Source: JADJNW01 sp033761835
GTDB taxonomy: Bacteria; Bacteroidota; Bacteroidia; Chitinophagales; Saprospiraceae
Length of the DNA: 16,109 bases
NCBI GenBank assembly: GCA_033761835.1
Contig: JANRME010000181.1
Coordinates: 1-16,109 of the forward strand
Direction: 5' to 3'
The position numbers and the translations under genes were made by a program. The notes beneath the pieces are model-generated. The model was given only the letters and a program-made list of their open reading frames with translations. It did no database searches and was not told where the DNA came from. Numbering within the stretch: the first letter of the stretch is position 1; each line of letters starts with the position of its first letter. Below, piece after piece: positions 1-7,386 of the stretch.

Positions 1-233
1 GAGCGATTGAAGATAAAGCTGCATTTGTGGAAGCGGTTGCCAGTGGGAAAACGGATTTTACTAAAATTGACATCTCCGATCAGACGATATCGGTGGTTGG
101 TAAAACGGCACTTGTCCGGCACAAAATGTCTGCAGACCTTGGAAGTACGCATGTCAACTTAGGCATACTTACTGTTTGGACGAAACAAAAAGGTGGCTGG
201 AAATTATTGGCAAGGCAAGCCTATCGCATTTAA
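1..233 (+). CDS. NTF2-like (DUF4440/SnoaL-type) protein, C-terminal part
   Basis: The reading frame is open from base 3 to the TAA at 231-233, and the gene starts before the window. The visible ~76 residues end in a beta-sheet pattern with NLGILTVWTKQKGGWKLLARQAYRI, which is the usual C-terminal strand pair of DUF4440/SnoaL-like proteins of the nuclear transport factor 2 fold. Such proteins are small cone-shaped dimers that act as enzymes, binding modules or partners of unknown role. No active-site residue can be judged because the N-terminal half is missing. It converges with the dehydratase gene, with a perfect hairpin between the two ends. A link to the sugar-acid cluster cannot be shown. 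Confidence 0.75.
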   Translation, partial: AIEDKAAFVEAVASGKTDFTKIDISDQTISVVGKTALVRHKMSADLGSTHVNLGILTVWTKQKGGWKLLARQAYRI

Positions 234-245
234 AATCAACAAAAA

Positions 246-282
246 GCCACAAAAACACTTCTCCTGGAAGTGTTTTTGTGGC
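246..282 (-). terminator. Rho-independent terminator of the dehydratase operon (possibly bidirectional)
   Basis: A perfect 16-bp inverted repeat (arms 246-261 and 267-282, 5-nt loop) lies between two convergent genes. Read on the minus strand, the stem is followed by a run of five T (complement of 241-245) and further T-rich sequence, so it fits best as the terminator of the aldolase-dehydratase transcript. On the plus strand the stem follows the NTF2-like stop codon by 13 bases but is not followed by a T run, so termination in that direction is less certain. Confidence 0.85.
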
Positions 283-313
283 AAGCAAAATTTATTAAAA
301 AAACAGGATTTCT

Positions 314-1600
314 TTATTCAAAGAAAGGAACACCTTCCGCTGCATATTTTTTCAAGGCTTCTTCGTTGAGATCCACGCCAATACCTGGTTTGTCCAACAC
401 TTTTATGAAGCCCTTTTCCACAAACTCCCCTTCGAATTTGACAATTTCTTTCCACATTGGGTCTTTGTGGTAATAAATCTGCCATTCCAAAATCATGAAA
501 TTGGGCACGGAAGCACACACGTGAGCCGCTGCCATTGCACCTAAATACGATGCCACCATGTGCGGCGCAAAAGGAACATAGTACAAATTAGCTAAATTCG
601 CAATGCGTTGTCCTTCTCCCAAGCCACCGGCTTTTTGCAAATCCGGCATAATGATATCCGCAGCTCCTTTTTCCAGATAAGGGCGGAAACCATAACCCAA
701 ATACACGTTTTCTCCGATGCAAATCGGCGTGCTGGTGGACTTGGCAATTTCTGCATACGCATCCACGTTTTCGGCTGGAATCGGCTCTTCCAACCACATC
801 AAATTCAAGGGTTCCAGCACTTTCGCTGCACGCTGCGCAGTTGGGAAGTCATATCTTCCGTGCATGTCCGCACAGATGTCAATATTTGGTCCCACGGCTT
901 CCCTTGCTGCTGCCATTTGGTCATACATCCTTTGAATCTCGGCAGGTGATGCCGTCCAGTTGTATCGGTCATATTTATTTGGATCATTGCCTTGATCCAG
1001 GTCAAATTTTACAGCAGTCATGCCCATCGCAACCGCCTCCTTCGCAGCCGCTGCAAAGTCTGCTGGCTTAGGTAACTGATTCTGATACAAGGCAGTATCC
1101 ATATACACCCGAACACTGTCGCGGAATTTACCGCCCAACAATTGATAAACCGGAAGCCCCAATGCCTTTCCTGCCAAATCCCACAGCGCTGTTTCAATCG
1201 CTGTTAAAACCGCAATGTACATGCCCGCCTGCGCACCACTAAACACGCCTCCTTTTCTAATTTGATCAAAAATCCGATGGACGTTCAACGGATTCTGATT
1301 TCTCAATTGAAAGCCAAACCGTTTTGCCAGATGATAAGCACCACCTACAGCATCCACGCCTTCGCCATAGCCAACGATATCCTGGTTCGTAATGAGTTTT
1401 ACAAACATTCTCCCGCCGCCTCTTAAATAGGCAACTTTCACATCGGTAATTTTCAGATCAGTGGGAGCGGAGAGTTTAGGATTATCATCCACCGCATTGG
1501 AATATGTCTTACCAAAAGTTTGAGAGAGTCCCGTCAACCCAAAGGCACCAGCCAATGCACCTTTGGTCAAAAATGAACGTCTTGAAAATGGTTGTTTCAT
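314..1600 (-). CDS. Tat-exported sugar-acid dehydratase, mandelate racemase/muconate lactonizing enzyme family
   Basis: This is a 428-residue enolase-superfamily enzyme, probably a dehydratase of the galactonate dehydratase type that turns an aldonic or uronic acid into a 2-keto-3-deoxy acid. Residues 6-12 (SRRSFLT) are a near-ideal twin-arginine motif followed by a hydrophobic stretch at 15-26, so the folded, metal-loaded enzyme is predicted to be exported. The N-terminal capping domain covers about 48-165 and the barrel follows. Candidate Mg ligands and catalytic residues are K198, D245 and H247 in DMHGR, E271 in LEEP, E297 in GEN, D320, and H347 in APH. The H in DxHG and the later APH fit the DgoD subgroup more than mandelate racemase. 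It lies 108 bp downstream of the RraA-like gene on the same strand and ends at a strong hairpin. Family and export are well supported. The substrate is unknown. Confidence 0.88.
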   Translation of the reverse strand: MKQPFSRRSFLTKGALAGAFGLTGLSQTFGKTYSNAVDDNPKLSAPTDLKITDVKVAYLRGGGRMFVKLITNQDIVGYGEGVDAVGGAYHLAKRFGFQLRNQNPLNVHRIFDQIRKGGVFSGAQAGMYIAVLTAIETALWDLAGKALGLPVYQLLGGKFRDSVRVYMDTALYQNQLPKPADFAAAAKEAVAMGMTAVKFDLDQGNDPNKYDRYNWTASPAEIQRMYDQMAAAREAVGPNIDICADMHGRYDFPTAQRAAKVLEPLNLMWLEEPIPAENVDAYAEIAKSTSTPICIGENVYLGYGFRPYLEKGAADIIMPDLQKAGGLGEGQRIANLANLYYVPFAPHMVASYLGAMAAAHVCASVPNFMILEWQIYYHKDPMWKEIVKFEGEFVEKGFIKVLDKPGIGVDLNEEALKKYAAEGVPFFE

Positions 1601-1708
1601 AATTATATTTTAATGATTTAGTTAATAGGTTAAGTGCAAAAACAACTATTTATTTTTAATAAAACCCGCATTATCGATTGATAATCAACACTTAATAAAA
1701 TAATCAAT

Positions 1709-2671
1709 TTACCAAGTTCTTGTTTTCAGCAATTCTTCCACCCGCTCCGGAGATACCGGCAAATTCATTTTGTTATCGCGCAACCATTGAGAGAAATCTT
1801 TCTCAATGTCCTCCGACCAACGGGTATCAATCTGACCGGCGGTGTATTTTTTCTCGCGCAATCTTTGGTGCCCAAACATATCTCGTAGGCGAACAATCTC
1901 AGAGGTTTCCACTACTTGCTGCGCCAGGTGCGGCGGAATAAAAAGTACACCTCCGTCTCTTGCCAGCACTACATCGCCAGGCATTACGGTAGCTGCGCCA
2001 ATTCGAGTCGGCGTGTTGATGCCCACCAAAGTAGTATTCAAATTGGTGGTTCTTCCACCAGGACCGATGCTGCCAAAGTGGTGCGAAGGGTGATATGTTT
2101 TGAAATACGCAGTAAAACCTTCAATTTCTTTCATGCCATTTACATCTCTCACCGGACCGTCGTAGATCATGCCGTTTCCTGATCTTCCAAAAATGGAGTT
2201 TGCCAGGTTATCGCCCACGGTGGGTCCGTCGATCTCAGCGCCATGCTGATCCACCACATACACATCACCGGGTTGCAGCATATCGATTGCCCAGGCATTG
2301 GGCGCGAGGATGCGTCCGTCGGCTTTGCCTTTGTCCTGAATCACCTTGTGAATGTCGGGTCTGCCCGGAAAGAAAGTAGCCGTCACCGCTCTGCCCACCA
2401 GTACGCCTTCTGGATTCACTTGCATCCAATTGCCCTCGTACTGATAATTAAAGCCTGCACCCCGACAGGTCGCCCAGGCTTCTTCGAGTGTGACTGATTT
2501 CATGCGCTTCAAAATGTCGTCGGATACCTTAGGCCTGCCATCGGGAAAACGTTCGCCTTTCCATTCAGGTGTCATCGCTACTAATTCGTCTTTAGCGATT
2601 TGGACTTGTTGTGCTTGTAGCAAGAGTGGAAAGAATGCTAACAAGATCAAGAATTTGATTAAGACTTTCAT
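1709..2671 (-). CDS. Secreted RraA-like (HMG/CHA aldolase family) protein
   Basis: The 320-residue protein has a Sec-type signal (hydrophobic 5-18, probable cleavage after LLLQA at 16-20) followed by an RraA-fold domain at about 60-270. The family signature is clear: a GDN loop at 153-155 and YDGPVRD at 170-176, where R175 and D176 match the catalytic arginine and aspartate of class II 4-hydroxy-4-methyl-2-oxoglutarate/oxaloacetate-type aldolases. PGD (231-233) and DGGVLFIP (239-246) complete the core. It is longer than RraA itself (~160 residues), with extra N- and C-terminal helices. Known roles in the family are retro-aldol cleavage, decarboxylation, and RNase E inhibition; the last is unlikely for an exported protein. 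Upstream of the dehydratase, it is best read as the aldolase that cleaves the 2-keto-3-deoxy acid. That role is inference. Confidence 0.82.
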   Translation of the reverse strand: MKVLIKFLILLAFFPLLLQAQQVQIAKDELVAMTPEWKGERFPDGRPKVSDDILKRMKSVTLEEAWATCRGAGFNYQYEGNWMQVNPEGVLVGRAVTATFFPGRPDIHKVIQDKGKADGRILAPNAWAIDMLQPGDVYVVDQHGAEIDGPTVGDNLANSIFGRSGNGMIYDGPVRDVNGMKEIEGFTAYFKTYHPSHHFGSIGPGGRTTNLNTTLVGINTPTRIGAATVMPGDVVLARDGGVLFIPPHLAQQVVETSEIVRLRDMFGHQRLREKKYTAGQIDTRWSEDIEKDFSQWLRDNKMNLPVSPERVEELLKTRTW

Positions 2672-2782
2672 GATAAAAAAGGTTTTAATGTTTTTATTTA
2701 TTCTTTCATTTTCAATACATACCGTTAAAAATAATTACAAATTGCATCTCGCATCCGCTTCCTCGTTGCCCATCCCAGTATC

Positions 2783-2858
2783 CTAAAGCAAGTATAAGAA
2801 ATCGATTTCGATTTTAGCCAAATTTAGAAGTGTTATTTTTACACTTTTTTTATTGAAA
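2783..2858 (-). promoter_or_regulatory. Promoter/operator module of the aldolase-dehydratase operon, shared with 9292-9366
   Basis: Read on the minus strand it holds a 19-bp inverted repeat (AAGTGT-N7-ACACTT, 2828-2846), then TTTG (2822-2819), a 22-bp spacer and TATACTTG (2796-2789). This resembles the Bacteroidota -33/-7 pattern TTTG / TAnnTTTG with one mismatch. A second inverted repeat, AATCGA-TT-TCGATT, lies inside the spacer near 2800-2813. The same layout, with the palindrome and its 7-bp centre identical, occurs upstream of the dehydrogenase at 9292-9366. A regulator bound at the palindrome would sit just upstream of the -33 box. The LacI-family and AraC-family proteins encoded here, or a CRP/FNR-like protein, are candidates. 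The promoter boxes are predictions. Confidence 0.6.
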
Positions 2859-2872
2859 TGAAATAAAACACC

Positions 2873-2880
2873 TATTTTTA
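2873..2880 (+). promoter_or_regulatory. Candidate -7 box for the cupin-lactonase gene
   Basis: TATTTTTA differs from the Bacteroidota TAnnTTTG box only at its last base and lies 26 bp before the ATG at 2906, giving a short leader. A T-rich stretch at 2847-2851 is about the right distance upstream for a weak -33 element. The 19-bp palindrome ends at 2846, so one site would lie between two divergent promoters and could control both. Confidence 0.35.
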
Positions 2881-2905
2881 TCCCATCATCAAATCAAAAT
2901 AACTT

Positions 2906-4843
2906 ATGAATTGGCAATTACAAAAGAAAATTATCCATAGCGTTTTGTTTATTCTGATTGCGTTAGCGCTGACCATGTGTAAATCTTCGCCGACCCCGGA
3001 GTGGAACGAGGTCAATCAAAAATTGATTAAAGAGCATAATTTGACCGTGCGCAATCTTTCAGGATTGCCTACCAACAATATAAAATCGAATTTGAAAGAC
3101 GGACAGGTCACTGATCTGAACCAGTTGACTCGTATTGATTTACATCCTGGCGTTCAGGCAACGATTTTTTGGGGAACGGGTACGATGGTGAGCACGCTCC
3201 AACTCGCGCCGAATGCGCAGATTCCAGAAGAAACTTTGCCTGCGGATCGCTTTGTTTTTGTACTAGAAGGTTCTGTGAATCAATCGATTAACGGATCAAC
3301 GACTCCATTGATTTCCATCAAACGCGAAGAACCCGACGGCACGCATAGCGGCACGCCCAGAACGGATTTTGTATATCTGGAAAAAGGCACAAAGAGCGCG
3401 GTGACTGCCGGTGCGGAGGGTGCCAAATTATTGGAGATTTACAGTCCTTTCCGGCTAGATTATTTGGAAAAAGCTGGCGTGAGCGATCTTCCGACGGAAT
3501 TAGCGGACGTGACCACGATGCAAAAACCCAACGTGGAACCCAATAAAGTCTATGATCTGTACGATTTTCAACTCACCGAACTCGCGCCTGGCGCTTATTC
3601 CAGACTGATTTCCGGGAAGAATACGCAACTCAGTTTTATTTCGATGGAACCCGGCTCGGTTTTTCCGCATCACATCCACCCGGAAGAGCAAATGATGATG
3701 GTATTCAGAGGCGAATGCGATGAAATTTTGCTGGACACCGAGCAAAAAATGACGCCCGGTAGCGCAGTGGTCATCCCCGGCAATATGGTGCACGGCGCGA
3801 AAATGAGCGACGTTGGTGCTGATGCCCTGGATATTTTCTGGCCCGTGCGCCCCGATTACATGGAAAAGGAGCAAGCGCGATTGGCGGCGTACCACGCCAT
3901 CATTCCCAAAGATGCCAAACCGGAATTGATTGTGGATGGCACAAAAACCAAGCCTGCCTTGATGTTCAGCGAAGGTCCTAAGTGGATGAATGGCAAAATT
4001 TATTTCTCCAATATGTATTTCGATCAGAATTGGGGCGCGAATCCTTCCAAAAGTTCGACAGTTGAACTCAGTCCGGACGGCAGTTACAAAAATATTACCC
4101 AAGGCAAAATGCAGACCAATGGTTTGTATCCTTATAAAAATGGCAACCTGCTGGTGTGTGATATGATCGGGCACCGCGTGGTGGAAATGACGACCACAGG
4201 TCAGGTGGTCAGAACGGTGGTGGACAAATATGAGGGCAAATCCATCGATGGTCCAAATGACATCGTCACCGATGCCAAAGGTGGGATTTACTTCACCGAT
4301 CCTCAGTTTACAATGGAGCCAGAGAAGTTCCAGCCGGGACGCGCGGTTTATTACGTTGCACCGGAAGGAAAAATGACGCGACTCACCGAACCCAATGAAT
4401 TCGCTATGCCGAACGGGATTGTGTTATCGCCCGATGGCAAAACCTTATACATTAATAATTGCTACGACGACGAATCCTGGTTTCCGGTCAACAGTGAAAA
4501 AGATAATTACATCTGGGCTTATGATGTGAACGCGGATGGCACCATTAGCAACGGTCGGCAGTTTGCCAAATTATTCCTGACAGATAATGTATTGAATCGC
4601 AAAGGCAAGTCCTCCAGCGCCGACGGCATGGCAATTGACAAAATGGGGAATTTGTATGTAGCGACTTATTATGGTGTACAGATTTTTAATAATCAAGGCG
4701 CTTATGTCGGCATGATTAATTTACCTTCTTTCCCGGTGAGCCTCTGCTTTGGCGATGATGATATGAAAACGCTTTACATCGTGAGTTATAGCAAAGTGTA
4801 TAAGATTCGCACCAATATGGAGGGCTATGTGAATTATTTATAA
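2906..4843 (+). CDS. Lipoprotein-like fusion: two KdgF-like cupins plus SMP-30/gluconolactonase
   Basis: This 645-residue protein has three modules. A hydrophobic N-terminus (about 10-24) ends in LTMC at 22-25, a loose lipobox, so a cell-envelope lipoprotein is likely. Cupin 1 (about 75-188) ends in IYSPFRLDYL, and cupin 2 (about 215-320) ends in IFWPVRPDYM. This tail resembles KdgF, the cupin that linearises 4,5-unsaturated uronates. Cupin 2 keeps metal ligands in HHIHPEEQ (H256, H258, E261) and H296; cupin 1 has PEET where the HxH should be and is probably metal-free. The C-terminal beta-propeller (about 350-640) carries SMP-30 residues E356 (SEGP), N451/D452 (GPND), N503 (PNG) and D573 (ADG), as in calcium- or zinc-dependent lactonases. 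It heads a plus-strand pair with the next lactonase gene. The fold calls are firm. The combined activity is unknown. Confidence 0.85.
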   Translation: MNWQLQKKIIHSVLFILIALALTMCKSSPTPEWNEVNQKLIKEHNLTVRNLSGLPTNNIKSNLKDGQVTDLNQLTRIDLHPGVQATIFWGTGTMVSTLQLAPNAQIPEETLPADRFVFVLEGSVNQSINGSTTPLISIKREEPDGTHSGTPRTDFVYLEKGTKSAVTAGAEGAKLLEIYSPFRLDYLEKAGVSDLPTELADVTTMQKPNVEPNKVYDLYDFQLTELAPGAYSRLISGKNTQLSFISMEPGSVFPHHIHPEEQMMMVFRGECDEILLDTEQKMTPGSAVVIPGNMVHGAKMSDVGADALDIFWPVRPDYMEKEQARLAAYHAIIPKDAKPELIVDGTKTKPALMFSEGPKWMNGKIYFSNMYFDQNWGANPSKSSTVELSPDGSYKNITQGKMQTNGLYPYKNGNLLVCDMIGHRVVEMTTTGQVVRTVVDKYEGKSIDGPNDIVTDAKGGIYFTDPQFTMEPEKFQPGRAVYYVAPEGKMTRLTEPNEFAMPNGIVLSPDGKTLYINNCYDDESWFPVNSEKDNYIWAYDVNADGTISNGRQFAKLFLTDNVLNRKGKSSSADGMAIDKMGNLYVATYYGVQIFNNQGAYVGMINLPSFPVSLCFGDDDMKTLYIVSYSKVYKIRTNMEGYVNYL

Positions 4844-4846
4844 GTC

Positions 4847-4878
4847 AATGTGCTAATTTGCCAATATGCCAATGTGTT
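4847..4878. repeat. Four tandem 8-bp units, consensus AATNTGCY
   Basis: AATGTGCT, AATTTGCC, AATATGCC and AATGTGTT follow each other without a gap, starting three bases after the stop codon of the cupin-lactonase gene. Similar imperfect AATNTGCY strings are, as far as I recall, common between genes in Bacteroidota; that statement is from memory and not checked. No function is visible. The array lies in the 117-bp gap between two co-directional lactonase genes. Confidence 0.75.
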
Positions 4879-4908
4879 GATAACGCAATAAAATTGAAAC
4901 ATTCAACC

Positions 4909-4944
4909 AATTTAGCGATAATTAATCAAAATAATTGCTAAATT
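4909..4944 (+). promoter_or_regulatory. Imperfect inverted repeat just before the second lactonase gene
   Basis: Arms 4909-4923 and 4930-4944 flank a 6-nt loop. In RNA, eleven pairs are contiguous (one of them G-U), then one mismatch, then three more pairs. The right arm ends 16 bases before the ATG at 4961. It could be an mRNA hairpin that sets expression of the second gene relative to the first, a processing site, or a DNA operator. No T run follows, so it is not a standard terminator. Confidence 0.4.
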
Positions 4945-4960
4945 ATAACAATAAAAAGAT

Positions 4961-5968
4961 ATGAATAAAATCAAATTAAATATAGGTGTATGCTTATTTA
5001 CACTTTTCATCACATTCAATGGATTTGCCCAAGAATCTAATAAAGAAATCGCTTCCATTGAATTTATTGCACCGGAGCTAAATAAACTCATTAAAAAAGA
5101 CGCCAAGGTAGAAGTCATCGTCGATGGGTGTCAATTTACTGAAGGACCGCTTTGGCTGGAAAAAGAGCAGATGCTGTTGTTCTCCGACATCCCCGGCAAT
5201 ACCATTTATAAATGGACAGCAGCCAAGGGCAAAGAAGTATTTGTACAACCCGGCGGCTACACCGGCAGCGAGCCAAGAGGGGGCTTCCTAGGTCCCAACG
5301 CGCTGTACCTGACCAAAGACGGGCAATTGTGGGTGTGCCAGCACGGCGACCGCCGCATCGCTCGCATGGATGCGCCCCTCAACGCACCAAAGTCAAGCTT
5401 TTCCACGGTGATTGGCGAATACAACGGTAAAAAATTAAACAGTCCGAATGACCTTTTTATGTCCAAAAGCGGCGACCTGTACTTCACCGATCCTGGCTAC
5501 GGCTTTGAAAAAGGACCAAACGACCCGAAGAAAGAACTCTCGTTTCAAGGCGTTTACAAAATGGACAAGGCTGGAAAATTGACCCTCTTGATTGACTCGC
5601 TCCAAGCGCCCAACGGCGTTGGCATCTTCCCGGACGGGAAAACCTTTTTGGTATCGGAAACGCAAGGTCGGAAAAGAGGTTGGTACGTGTACGATCTCGC
5701 AAAAGATGGCACCTTGCAGAACGGACGCGTCTTTTACAATCCCGGTGATACCCGAGAACCGGGCGGCTGCGATGGATTTGAAATAGACAAAAAAGGCAAT
5801 GTGTTTGGCGGCGGTCCGGGCGGCGTCTGGATTTTTACAAAAACCGGTAAATTAATCGGCAAAATAAAAGTGAATGGCGTAAGCGCTACCAACTGTGCGC
5901 TCTCGCCCGACGGCAAAACGCTTTACATCACGGCGACGCAGTATGTGCTGCGGGTGAAGATGCGGTAA
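4961..5968 (+). CDS. Secreted SMP-30/gluconolactonase family lactonase
   Basis: The 335-residue protein has a Sec signal peptide (hydrophobic 8-22, probable cleavage after GFA at 21-23) and a six-bladed beta-propeller of the SMP-30/LRE family over about 45-333. Expected divalent-metal ligands are present: E61 in TEGPLW, N163/D164 in SPNDL, N218 in APNG and D271 in CDG. The family hydrolyses sugar lactones to free acids, so this enzyme could feed the exported dehydratase with an aldonic acid in the periplasm. It lies 117 bp after the cupin-lactonase gene on the same strand and is probably co-transcribed. It has about half the length of that protein and no cupins, so the two lactonase domains are paralogues, not duplicates of the whole gene. 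It ends at a perfect hairpin. The substrate lactone is unknown. Confidence 0.88.
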   Translation: MNKIKLNIGVCLFTLFITFNGFAQESNKEIASIEFIAPELNKLIKKDAKVEVIVDGCQFTEGPLWLEKEQMLLFSDIPGNTIYKWTAAKGKEVFVQPGGYTGSEPRGGFLGPNALYLTKDGQLWVCQHGDRRIARMDAPLNAPKSSFSTVIGEYNGKKLNSPNDLFMSKSGDLYFTDPGYGFEKGPNDPKKELSFQGVYKMDKAGKLTLLIDSLQAPNGVGIFPDGKTFLVSETQGRKRGWYVYDLAKDGTLQNGRVFYNPGDTREPGGCDGFEIDKKGNVFGGGPGGVWIFTKTGKLIGKIKVNGVSATNCALSPDGKTLYITATQYVLRVKMR

Positions 5969-5973
5969 AACAA

Positions 5974-6002
5974 GTTTACGAAACTTTAAAAGTTTCGTAA
6001 AC
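5974..6002. terminator. Bidirectional terminator-like hairpin between convergent genes
   Basis: A perfect 12-bp inverted repeat (5974-5985 and 5991-6002, 5-nt centre) begins 5 bases after the lactonase stop codon and ends 16 bases before the AraC gene end. Only short T-rich tracts follow on either strand, so it is a weaker intrinsic terminator than the one at 246-282, but the position fits transcript ends from both sides. Confidence 0.65.
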
Positions 6003-6018
6003 TTTAAAAGTAATCATT

Positions 6019-6900
6019 TCAAACTTCCGCCCTGGCAAAACCCACCGTATCGCGGTAGCCTTGCGGGGAGATGTCGGCGTTATTTTTGAAAAAACGGCTA
6101 AAGTAGTATTCGTCGTGGAAGCCTAGTTCATAGGCAATTTCTTTCACGGCTTTGGAGCTGAGGTATAGTTCGCGCTTGGCTTCAATGATGATGCGCTCGG
6201 CAATCAAGTCGGTGAGGGTTTTATTGAAATACGTTTTGCTGATTTTAGCCAGGGCTTTGGCAGAGATATTCAATAATGCCGCATAATCGCTGGCGCTGTG
6301 TTTAGTTTTGTAATGTTGCTCAATGGCATCTTTCAGCGTTTGCAAAATAAAGGGCTCTTTGTTATCGGCAACTTCCTGTTGAGCGGCGGGGTGTTGCTCG
6401 GCTTTGAGACGGGAAGCAGTGATCAGGAATATTTTGAGGTAAGACACCAGCAATTCATATTGCGCCAAAGCGGCGTGTTGCATTTCGGTTTTCATCTGTT
6501 CGGTGAGCATTTCAAAATGCACCAGCGTTTTTTCATCCAGACTAAGAAAAGGCGGCTCATAAATGTTATTAAACAATACGCCATTACAAGCCACTTCTTT
6601 GTGATGCTTATGAATACAAAAGAAATCAGAATGAAAATGAATCACCCAACCTTTCAATTCACGCTGGCTTTGAATCATATACGGCTGATACGTCGAAAAG
6701 CACAGCATAGTCGGGGCTTTCAACTCGTATTCTGTGAGGTCCGCTTTTAAAGTGCCTGCTCCCGCTTTTAGAATAATAATGGTATAATAATTGTGCCGTT
6801 GCAAATGATCAAAATGGCTATTGTCCTCAAAAGAAAAGATTTTGAATGCCAAATTGCCATTTTGCGGGTTAATCAAAGTAGAAACCGAGGATGCCATCAT
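6019..6900 (-). CDS. AraC-family transcriptional regulator
   Basis: The 293-residue protein has an N-terminal cupin-like sensing region (about 15-115, with YYTIIILKAGAGTLKAD typical of the AraC ligand-binding barrel). The C-terminal double helix-turn-helix covers about 185-285. The second helix-turn-helix is textbook: AVKEIAYELGFHDEYYFSRFFK at 251-272, then the ISPQGYR signature at 277-283. Two adjacent ATG codons could both serve as start (6900 or 6897). It begins 15 bp after the DUF1348 stop codon and is probably the last gene of the AhpD-DUF1348-AraC transcript, suggesting autoregulation of that group. Whether it also controls the neighbouring sugar-acid genes is unknown. Confidence 0.88.
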   Translation of the reverse strand: MMASSVSTLINPQNGNLAFKIFSFEDNSHFDHLQRHNYYTIIILKAGAGTLKADLTEYELKAPTMLCFSTYQPYMIQSQRELKGWVIHFHSDFFCIHKHHKEVACNGVLFNNIYEPPFLSLDEKTLVHFEMLTEQMKTEMQHAALAQYELLVSYLKIFLITASRLKAEQHPAAQQEVADNKEPFILQTLKDAIEQHYKTKHSASDYAALLNISAKALAKISKTYFNKTLTDLIAERIIIEAKRELYLSSKAVKEIAYELGFHDEYYFSRFFKNNADISPQGYRDTVGFARAEV

Positions 6901-6915
6901 ATTGCTATCTGATTA

Positions 6916-7326
6916 TTAAAGGGTACGTTCGGATTCGTTGATGGGTAAGTCATTGATACTGGCAAAGCGTTTTTGCATATAGCCATACTCATCAAATTCC
7001 CACAATTCATTACCATAGCTGCGGTACCATTGTCCGTCGTGATCGTGCCATTCGTACTCGAAGCGAACTGCCATGCGGTTTTCCCGAAAACCCCACAATT
7101 CTTTTTTGAGTTTGTAGTCGAGTTCTTTTGCCCATTTGCGTTGCAGGAAAGCAATCACTTCGGTTCTGCCGCGCAGAAATTCGGTTCGGTTTCGCCATTC
7201 GGTATCGGGCGTGTAGGCTTGCGCCACTAGCTCCGGGTTCTTGGTATTCCACGCGTCTTCTGCGGCTTTTACTTTTTGCAGGGCGGTTTCCAAATCGAAG
7301 GGCGGAATCGGATATCTTTTTTCCAT
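6916..7326 (-). CDS. DUF1348 / NTF2-like SnoaL-family protein
   Basis: The 136-residue protein matches the DUF1348 pattern over most of its length: AEDAWNTKNPELVAQAYTPDTEWRNR (22-47), FLRGRTEVIAFLQRKW (50-65), VRFEYEWHD with GQWYRSYGNELWEFDEYG (87-115), and a C-terminal FASINDLPI (121-129). The family has the cone-shaped NTF2 fold, with a pocket lined by the conserved W and R residues. No reaction is established for it. It is placed between an AhpD-like gene and an AraC regulator, an arrangement common for small stress- or xenobiotic-response genes. The family call is firm. Function is unknown. Confidence 0.85.
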   Translation of the reverse strand: MEKRYPIPPFDLETALQKVKAAEDAWNTKNPELVAQAYTPDTEWRNRTEFLRGRTEVIAFLQRKWAKELDYKLKKELWGFRENRMAVRFEYEWHDHDGQWYRSYGNELWEFDEYGYMQKRFASINDLPINESERTL

Positions 7327-7347
7327 GATAAATTGGTTAGGTTTAAA

Positions 7348-7370
7348 GAGGAGGAAAATTGTTCCTCCTC
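7348..7370 (-). other. Intercistronic inverted repeat between the AhpD-like and DUF1348 genes
   Basis: A perfect 9-bp inverted repeat (7348-7356 and 7362-7370, 5-nt loop) of the form GAGGAGGAA/TTCCTCCTC lies in the 60-bp gap. On the minus strand only a short T tract follows, so it may be a leaky terminator or mRNA stabiliser that lowers downstream expression. It ends 22 bases before the DUF1348 start and is too far to act as a Shine-Dalgarno sequence. Confidence 0.5.
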
Positions 7371-7386
7371 CTTACCGATTAAAAAT

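Noticed and set aside
1632..1647. Possible third copy of the 19-bp palindrome before the dehydratase gene (AAGTGC...CAACT)
   Set aside because: Only one half-site is close to the consensus and the other arm does not match, so it cannot be told from chance.
1709..2671. RNase E inhibitor role for the RraA-like protein
   Set aside because: The protein has a signal peptide and the DGPVRD aldolase signature, and sits beside a sugar-acid dehydratase. A cytoplasmic RNA-decay role does not fit.
3500..4174. Long minus-strand reading frame of 224 codons inside the cupin-lactonase gene
   Set aside because: It is antisense to clear cupin and SMP-30 motifs, is His- and Arg-rich as expected of a shadow frame, and has no recognisable domain.
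4847..4878. CRISPR-like array at the period-8 repeat (and likewise at 8134-8175)
   Set aside because: Units of 7-8 bp are contiguous with no spacers and no cas genes are present.
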